Made by a program: the position numbers and the translations under genes | Notes under the pieces: model-generated | What the model was told of the DNA's origin: nothing | Database searches by the model: none | Seen by the model: the letters and a program-made list of their open reading frames with translations, nothing else | Shown here: piece after piece, positions 57,601 to 64,000 of the stretch | Position numbering within the stretch: position 1 is the stretch's first letter | Layout of the letters: every line of letters starts with the position of its first letter | DNA from: Mangifera indica | Taxonomy: Eukaryota; Streptophyta; Magnoliopsida; Sapindales; Anacardiaceae | Direction: 5' to 3' | DNA length: 64,000 nt | NCBI RefSeq assembly: GCF_011075055.1 | Contig: NC_058145.1 | Span: forward strand, 10,227,894-10,291,893

Positions 57601-58393
57601 TCTACAACTAATCTAGCACAAAGCCCTAAGGAAATTTATCAAAATCACCAACAAATCAAGCAATTTCATCAAATCTTTCAAATCGTAACCCTAACTCTAA
57701 ACAGTTAAATTTCACATCAAATCGACTAAATCTTGAACCGAAATATATAAAGACATGACAAAGATTGTTTTACTAACCTTTTCATCCATTTTTGTCTTTG
57801 AAAATGTTGCAAAAATCATCTAAGAAAATCGATCGGATAGAGTACGTGAGAACGTGTGGTGGAGAGTTTGTTTTCATGTACCTAGGAACGACGATGCCTC
57901 ATTTTCTTTGTTTTTGAAATGAGGGGCATTTTCGTCTTTACAATGAAATAGGGTATTTTCATTTAAAATTCAAAAAGTTAGGCAATTTCATTTTGCCCTT
58001 ATATTTTAGGTAATTTAATTAATTTCCCTTGATTTTATTTGTGTTGGAATTGTACCTAAGGGTAGAGTCATCTATGTGGTATTGGATGGTTGGGTTCCAA
58101 ACTTAATGTCTTTCTAGTAGAGTTATCTCTCCAACCATCTAACACTTTCCAAGCTTAACATGAAGACACCTCTATCTTACGAAGACACCCTCATGCCTTT
58201 TTTCTCTCTTCTTAAAAATAAAGTTGTCTTTGTTGTATAATTGTATATCAAAGGTAAACTATAATTTTTAAAAATATTGAGTCTTTATAGGAATTTTTAG
58301 GGGTACTGAAAGTTTAAAAAAGTTTAGGAATTTTTTGGAAATTTTTGATATATCAGTTTACCCCCTAATAATTTAAAAAATGATAGTTACACC

Positions 58394-58891
58394 TAGAGAT
58401 GCACATAATTTAGTTTAAATCGTAAAACTATACCAAACCATCTAAAAATTATGGTTTTTTTTAGTTTGATTCGTAAAATAGTTTGATTTAAATTGATAAA
58501 TTTTTAGAAAACAGTTTTCAGTTTTAGTTGTGGTTTAGGCGATTTTCAAACTGAACCAAACTATTAACTTTATTTTTCCAAAATACATATATACAACTAT
58601 ATTTGACAAAATTTTTCAATAAACAATTAGGTGTACAACTTTTTTTTAATATTTATTTTAACATTTTCTTTATATTTTATATATATATTTTTTATTTATT
58701 TTACATATATTTTAGAAAACTATAATTCAGTTATTTTTATTAAATAATATATATTTAAAAGTGAATAATTTTAATAGGTTCAAACCGTATTTTTTTAATT
58801 TGGTTTAGTTTGAAAATTTTTTAAACTGTTTTTTTCAGTTTGGTTTGAAAAAGATCTCATGCCACACCAAATCGAACTGCGCACACCCGTA
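58394..58891. mobile_element. hAT MITE, complete, 498 bp
   Basis: Starts TAGAGATGCACATAATT and ends GAACTGCGCACACCCGTA, imperfect TIRs of the TAGGGGTGTGCAC type. Eight-base target duplication with one mismatch: gttacacc at 58,386-58,393 and gttacact at 58,892-58,899. The interior has gtttggtttgaaa-type phrases in both orientations, so it folds on itself. No coding capacity. The partial copy at 30,581 is its duplicate. Confidence 0.82.
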
Positions 58892-58899
58892 GTTACACT

Positions 58900-59388
58900 C
58901 TCAAAGAATTGAATAAAATGCAACAAAGTATTTAAGGGTTAAAATGTAATGTTTAAAATTGTAACGATTAATGGATAGTAACATTAATATTTTACTCTTA
59001 TGTCAATAGTTTTTTTAATTGAGTTTGAGATTAGATAAAAAAGTATTATTTATACCAATTAGGAGTGAAAAACGCCAATAGGTTTTTTTTTTTTTAACAG
59101 TGTTTGAGTTTAGGTGAAAATGTATTCTTCATGCCATTTAAGGGTGGAAAACTGTTTTTAGGCCAAACCTTGGGTGGGAAAATGTTATTTACTCTTTTAT
59201 TAATTTACTTTATTAATAAAATTTTGTGTACAAATAATGAGTATAAATTTATACATAAATGATGACATGTCTGCATGTGATTTTGTGATTTTGAATTAGA
59301 AATAAAATAACACTCAGTTATATAATGACATGTTAATACTACTCGCTTAGATTGAACTGGCCAGTTTCAGGATTATAATTGTGGTGTT
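58900..59388. other. AT-rich spacer, no gene found
   Basis: Contains an imperfect direct repeat of about 75 bp (near 59,015 and 59,095), each with gtttgag(a/t)tta and a poly(T) run. Nothing else is recognised. Confidence 0.45.
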
Positions 59389-60149
59389 GTGAAACTGAAA
59401 CTATTATTAAACATCTCTAGATACTGGGAAAAAGAAAGAGGTTGCTTATATGGCTTAGGTGCTTGTATATCATTTCTATATATTGATTCTTCTTCTATTA
59501 TTGCCAATTTGTTGTATGCCCAAAGATATAGAAATGTTTCGTTGGGCTCATCTCTCATAACGTCTGATGATAACTTTACTTTACCTTCCTAGGTATCGTT
59601 GTCTGGTGATTTTGTTTTTGGTTTTTGAAAAATTAAGAATAAGGGCTTTTTACTAGCCATTTGGTTTAACAACATACTTGAAAAAACCATTGTCTAATCA
59701 GCCAATAGAAATGACTATGTGTAAAGAGGATCAAAGGTTAAAGTATGAATGGTGACTTTATTCTCACTGATTCCACTGGAAAACAGACGCCAATTGTTGA
59801 ACTATGTGGTAATGCAATTGTCTATGCAACCATGCTTGACACTAGAAACTTTGTGCTGGCAAGCCGAGAATCTACAAATTTGTGAGAGAGTTTTGATACT
59901 CCAACTGACACAATTCTTTCCATTCAAATAATGAATGTTGACATGAAACTTTATGCTTCTATCTTAGATTCAAATTTTTCAACCCAGAGATTTATGTTCC
60001 ACCTACAAACTGATGGAAATCTTCTATTACTCACCACAAATTTCCCATAAGATAATCCAGATTTTGCTTATTGGTCAAATCACGATTCTATTATAGGAAA
60101 TCGCTTCCAATTAATCTTCAACCTAATAAAGTTGAGTGAAGTATGTAGC
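59389..60149 (+). pseudogene. Decayed G-type lectin receptor kinase, B-lectin part only
   Basis: A diverged paralogue of the three kinases, only the ectodomain start surviving. Pieces in order: AQRYRNVSLGSSLITSDDN, SGDFVFGF (59,602-59,626), LAIWFNNILEKTIV near 59,657, then LDTRNFVLASRESTNL followed by a stop and ESFDTPTDTILS (59,840-59,920), then FMFHLQTDGNLLLLTTNFP and FAYWSNHDSIIGNRFQLIFN to about 60,125. These line up with the B-lectin and following segment of the intact copies, but the protein is far more diverged. Stops and frame changes are scattered, and a copia LTR cuts it at 60,150. Confidence 0.85.
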
Positions 60150-60546
60150 TGTTAGGTTTTTTTGATATATTGAAGATGTGCTTGGGTGCATTGAAACAAA
60201 GCCAATATAAGTTTGATTTTCTTGTTTAATACGTTGACAAACTTTCTTATCCATTTTGAGTTGTTTTAGTTTGTTTTTAGTTGGAATGTAACTAATATAG
60301 CTTGGAGTTGTTAGAGTAGGTAAGTTTTTGGTTACTTTTGGTTTGTTTGTAAGAAACTATATGGTTTAGCTTAATTTGAGCTATTGTGTACATGTATTAA
60401 GTAAGATAGGTTGTACATATAGATGTTTTATTGAAGTAATGAAAGGATGAATGATTATTGCAGCTATCAAGAACTTTCTTCTCTTTTCTCTGTTTTTCTG
60501 TCTTTTCTTTCTATTTCTTTATCTTTGCATATAATCTTCCTACTCA
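60150..60546 (+). mobile_element. Copia 5' LTR (second copia element)
   Basis: Starts TGTTAGGTTT at the break in the lectin-kinase remnant and ends near CTACTCA, 12 bp before a primer-binding site. Contains a TATA-like and pyrimidine-rich end. The right LTR lies beyond the window. Confidence 0.75.
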
Positions 60547-60558
60547 AAAAAACTATAA

Positions 60559-60572
60559 TTGGTATCAAAGCT
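60559..60572 (+). other. Primer-binding site of the second copia
   Basis: ttggtatcaaagct matches the tRNA-Met primer site with one transition. Confidence 0.82.
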
Positions 60573-60645
60573 TTCCATATTTGTAAGGGCTTGTGTCAAG
60601 GAAGATTAGTATAAATGTTAGGAAGAAGGAACTCAAATTGTAACC

Positions 60646-61630
60646 ATGGCTTCAAGCGACTTTACAGGGGTGATTGCACTAGTTTTTTCTAGTGAAAACT
60701 ATGTAACCTGGGTTGTAAAAATGAAAGCCTATTTGAGAGCTTTTGATTTGTAGAATGTAGTTAAAGTGGATAAGCAGCCAAATCCATTGCCTGAGAATCC
60801 AACATCGAACCAGATTAAACATCACTCTGAGGAGATAACAAAGAGGTACAAAGTTTTGTCTTGTATCTATTCTGCTGTTTCAGAAATTATGTTTGTAAAA
60901 ATGATGGCTTGTGAAACAACAAAGAAGGCATGGGATAAGTTAAAATTAGAGTTCCATGGTAGTGAAAAATCAAAGCAAATATAGATTTTCAACTTGAAAA
61001 GAGAATTTGCTTTGTTTAGAATGAAAGATGAAAAATCAGTCAAAAGTTTCATTAATAGATTGATGAAGATAGTGAACCAACTCACTCTTATTGTAGAAAT
61101 CATTTTTGAAAGTAAGGTTATGAAGTAAGTGTTAGTAAGTATACCAGAAAAATTTGAAGCAAAGGTTTCCTTCTTGGAAGATTCAAAGGATATAAGCACT
61201 ATGACCATTTCAGAATTGTCCAGTTCATTGCAAGTTGTGGAATTGAGAAAAACTTTTAGATATAGTGTTATAGTCTTTGAAGGAGCATTTACTATAGGTC
61301 GGTTATAAAAAACACAAGCTGGTTTCAGTTTGAATAAGTAGTATGCTAACAAGAAAGAAAAGAGGAAAAAGGATGGATATGAGAAGAGGCAAAAAGGAAA
61401 GAAAGGTAGATTTTCACCTTGTTTGCACTGCAAAAAAACCAGTTATATAAAAAAGTATTGTTGGTATAGACTTGAGATTCAGTGTAGAGGATATAAGAAG
61501 TTTGGTCATATGGAAAAGGTGTGTAAGAACAAAGGAAAAACAACTCAGCAGCAAACTCAAGTTGCTAAAAATTTACAAGAGAAAGAGGAGCACTTTAAAG
61601 ACCAATTGTTCACTGTAAACTGCTATAATG
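60646..61630 (+). pseudogene. Copia gag and nucleocapsid
   Basis: Starts MASSDFTGVIALVFSSENY at 60,646. A stop follows after codon 35, then the UBN2-type gag core (ACETTKKAWDKLKLEFHGS, KSVKSFINRLMKIVNQL) runs to about 61,300 with further stops. A zinc-knuckle piece, CRGYKKFGHMEKVC (about 61,482-61,523), has Arg-Gly-Tyr in place of the usual second Cys position, so metal binding is doubtful. Confidence 0.82.
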
Positions 61631-62319
61631 CTTAGTTTCATTCTCGAAATTGGCTACTAAACAACGGATGCACCAATCATATGACTTTTGATAAAAGCCT
61701 TTTTATCAACCTTAGAAAGAGCAGAATTTCCAATGTCAAAATTGGAAATAGAAAGCTATTACAAATAAAAAGAGTGGGCATAGTGGCTTTTAAAACAATT
61801 TTAGGTACAAGATTGATTAATGATGTGTTACTTATTCCTAGTATTGCTCTTAATCTATTGAGTATTGTTCAAATGTTAGAAAAAAATTATTCTGTAAAAT
61901 TTGACAATAAAAAAAGTCATGTGTATGACTCAAAAAGAGTAAAAGTAATGATAGTAAATATGATACATAGAAGTTTTTGCTTAGAGCTAAGTGATTTGAA
62001 TGCTCAAGCATTTGTCAGTAGTGATGATGAATCAGTTAAATGGCATAAAAGATTAGGCCATTTTCATGAACATGGACTCAAATTGATGAATGAGAAAGAA
62101 GTTGTTGGAAGGCCAAAGGTGGCAATGATAAGGAAAATTTGTGAAGCTTGTCAATTGGGAAAGCAAATAAGGCTTGTTTTTCCAAAGAATGAAGCATGGA
62201 AGGCCAAGGAGAAGCTGCAATTAGCACACACTAATGTGTGTGGCCCTAGGATAGAAAATTCCTTAAATGGTAGTAAGTATTTTATATTGTTCATAGATAA
62301 TTTTAGTAGGATATGTTAG
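61631..62319 (+). pseudogene. Copia protease and pre-integrase
   Basis: Protease motif reads WLLNNGCTNHM where the family has D-S-G, so the catalytic Asp is replaced by Asn. The open stretch from 61,681 includes LIPSIALNLLSIVQML and, in the pre-integrase region, WHKRLGHFHEHGLKLM and CEACQLGKQ. The integrase core starts HTNVCGP, with Asn for the first catalytic Asp. Confidence 0.85.
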
Positions 62320-62760
62320 GTGTATTTCATCAAACAAAAATATGAAGTTACTATTATGCTTGTGAACTTCAAGAAGTTTGTAAAGAATAAATGTAGATAC
62401 AAATTAAGAATGATAAGAAGTGACAATGGAAGAGAACATACTAATGAAAATTTTGAGAAATTTTGCAAGGAAAATGACATCAAACACCAACTTACTGTCT
62501 TATATACTCCTCAGCAAAATGGGGTAAGTAAAAAGAAAAATAAAACAGTTATGGAGATGGGAAAATGTCTTTTGCTTGAAGATAATTCGCCAAAGAAATT
62601 TTGGGTAGAAACAGTGAATACAATAGTTCATTTGCTCAATAGGCTACCAACAAGAGCCTTAAAGGATAAGACACCTTATGAGGCTTGGTTTGATTTGAAA
62701 CCAAATATAAGTTATGTGTGAATATTTGGTTGTTTTTGCTAGACTTTTATTCTAGAAATG
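62320..62760 (+). pseudogene. Copia integrase core
   Basis: Follows a stop at 62,317. Contains RMIRSDNGREHTNENFEKFC with the second catalytic Asp, then YTPQQNGVSKKKNKT, where the catalytic Glu (usually SERKN) is Lys. With the Asn in the preceding stretch, two of the three DDE residues are lost. PTRALKDKTPYEAWF closes the core. Confidence 0.85.
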
Positions 62761-64000
62761 AAGAGAGAAAATTTGAGCAAGAAAACTAATTGGGTATATT
62801 GGTGGGTTATAGTGACAAGTCCAAGGCATATAGAATATATCATCCTTTAAATGGTAAAATTGGCATTCACAGAGACTTAAAGTTTGATGAAGAGTCAATG
62901 TGGAATTGGGAAATAAATGCAAGTCAAAGGAAGATAAAGGAGGAGCCAATTGTGCATAAAGAAATAACAACAGATTGTGAGGAGCAAAATAGTAGTGATG
63001 ATGAAGATAAAACAGTCAAGATGAAATCACTTGCTGATATTTATAGTAGGTGTAATTTGATAGTGATTGAACCTAGTAATTATAAAGAAGCTTCAAAGTT
63101 TTCTAATTGGAGGGTAGTTATGTAAGAGGAGATAAAAATGATACAGAAAAATGAGACCTAGAAATTGGTTGATAGACCACTTGATAAACATGTTATTACT
63201 GTCAAGTGGATTTACAAGACAAAACTAAATGCTAATGGTTCTATAAACAAGTTAAAGGCAAGGCTTGTAGTGAAAGGCTATGCACAGAAAGAGGGTGAAG
63301 ACTGTTTTGAAACCTTTGCACAATTGCAAGGTTTGATACTATTAAACTTCTTATTACATTGGTTGCTTAAAAAGGTTGGTTTCTTTATCAATTAGATGTT
63401 AAGTCAGCTTTTCTCAATAGTGACTTGAACGAAGAAGTGTACATAGAATAGGCTCCTGGGTTTGTGAAAAAAGGAGATGAAAGGAAAGTGTATTTGTTGA
63501 AGATGACCTTATATGGACTGAAATAGGCTCCAAGAGCCTGGTATAGCAGAGTAAACGCTTATCTGATGAAACTTGATTTTGTAAAAAGCTTGAATGATAT
63601 TTCATTATATGTGAAGTTGGAAAATGATGATGTGTCAATAATGTCCATTTATGTGGATGACCTTCTGATTACAGGTAGTAATGCAAATCTGATCACTTAG
63701 CTGAAACTAGAAATGCAAAATGCATTTGAAATGATTAACTTACGGAGACTCAATTTCTTCCTTGGCATTGAAGTTTTGTAATCAGAATCTAGTATTTTCA
63801 TTAGCCAACAGAAATATGCTAAGGAATTAGTAAAAAGGTTTTGGTATGGAGAATGCATACAATCCTCTTGTAGTGAGTTAGAAACTGGGAAAAAATGATG
63901 GATTTCCAAAAATTGAACCTACTGTTTTCAGAAGTTTGATAAGATGTTTGCTTTATCTAACAATAACTAAACTTGATATAATGTATGCAACAAGTTTGCT
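62761..64000 (+). pseudogene. Copia reverse transcriptase, running off the window
   Basis: KLVDRPLDKHVITVKWIYKTKLNANG (given here only as a landmark at 63,159-63,236, interrupted by stops before it), then frame changes near 63,340. QLDVKSAFLNSDLNEEVYIE and a YVDDLLITG catalytic block (63,652-63,678) follow. Stops at 63,450, 63,523, 63,700 and 63,780. RNase H and the right LTR lie past the end. Confidence 0.87.

Larger units (their letters stand above)
53405..58028 (-). mobile_element. Mutator-like element (4.6 kb) with DUF1985-type gene
   Basis: Starts GGGAAATTAAAATAATTACC and ends GGTAATTTAATTAATTTCCC, forming imperfect terminal inverted repeats. A 9-bp target duplication with one mismatch lies at 53,396-53,404 (tttatttta) and 58,029-58,037 (ttgatttta). 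The other duplicate has one ttgatttta at 30,240-30,248, so the empty site is known. Nine-base duplications are typical of Mutator-like elements. The left end is internally duplicated: the TIR-like start recurs at about 53,569 followed by the same tttggggtttaaa phrase. No MURA-type transposase is visible, but a plant-MULE-associated DUF1985-like frame is present. Confidence 0.85.
46865..58760 (+). repeat. Segmental duplication, unit 2 (LecRLK copy 3 and flanks)
   Basis: Same order as 23,269-30,940: Ty3 protease/3' end, LTR, 5' flank, kinase gene, 3' flank and hAT MITE. It is longer because a Mutator-like element was inserted at 53,405-58,028. It lacks the TRIM of unit 1. Confidence 0.85.

Noticed and set aside
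57212..57708. Three overlapping plus-strand frames of 68-127 codons
   Set aside because: They fall in the CACGTG-rich subterminal part of the Mutator-like element, overlap each other in different frames and have no domain.
1..64000. A novel defence, toxin, biosynthetic or phage-like system
   Set aside because: Both strands were read for clustered unknown genes; everything coding is either a lectin receptor kinase or retroelement/transposon sequence.

Overview
This window is plant nuclear DNA, most probably from a eudicot. It is AT-rich, has long gene-poor stretches, and is dominated by plant LTR retrotransposons (Ty3/gypsy of the Tekay/Del, Athila/Tat and other gag types; Ty1/copia), hAT-type elements and a Mutator-like element. 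The only apparently functional host genes are three intronless copies of a G-type lectin S-receptor-like serine/threonine protein kinase (LECRK3/RLK1-like). The species cannot be named from the sequence.

Layout. 1-3.7 kb: LecRLK copy 1 on the minus strand. 4.0-6.0 kb: two near-identical 900-bp hAT non-autonomous elements, each with its own 8-bp target duplication. 6-25 kb: nested retrotransposon wreckage, namely a Ty3 pol fragment carrying a solo LTR with target duplication and a tiny poly(A) insert, an Athila-like element (12.2-18.3 kb), and a Ty3 element with gag but no RT/integrase (20.0-24.7 kb). 25.4-27.8 kb: LecRLK copy 2 (plus), with a 463-bp TRIM in its 3' flank. 30.9-46.9 kb: a copia element split by a 9.1-kb Tekay-type retrotransposon that keeps both LTRs and its 5-bp target duplication. 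46.9-58.9 kb: a second copy of the 23.3-30.9 kb segment, carrying LecRLK copy 3 and, in its 3' flank, a 4.6-kb Mutator-like element that itself contains a solo LTR. 59.4-60.1 kb: a fourth, decayed lectin-kinase fragment cut by a copia element that runs off the window end.

How it fits together. Copies 2 and 3 lie in a direct segmental duplication that includes a retrotransposon remnant upstream and a hAT MITE downstream. Copy 1 is inverted relative to them. The body of copy 2 (about 25.66-27.49 kb) is nearly identical to copy 1, while its ends and flanks match copy 3, a pattern expected from gene conversion. Insertions present in only one duplicate (TRIM, Mutator-like element, copia, Tekay) have clean empty counterparts in the other and give a relative history. 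The three kinases would act at the plasma membrane: an apoplastic B-lectin/EGF/PAN ectodomain, one membrane span, and a non-RD kinase with the catalytic Lys, HCD, DFG and APE motifs intact. I saw no bacterial, viral, CRISPR or RNA-gene system here. The most notable signals are the conversion mosaic, the rewired N-terminus and 5' hairpin of copy 3, and the precisely bounded nested insertions.
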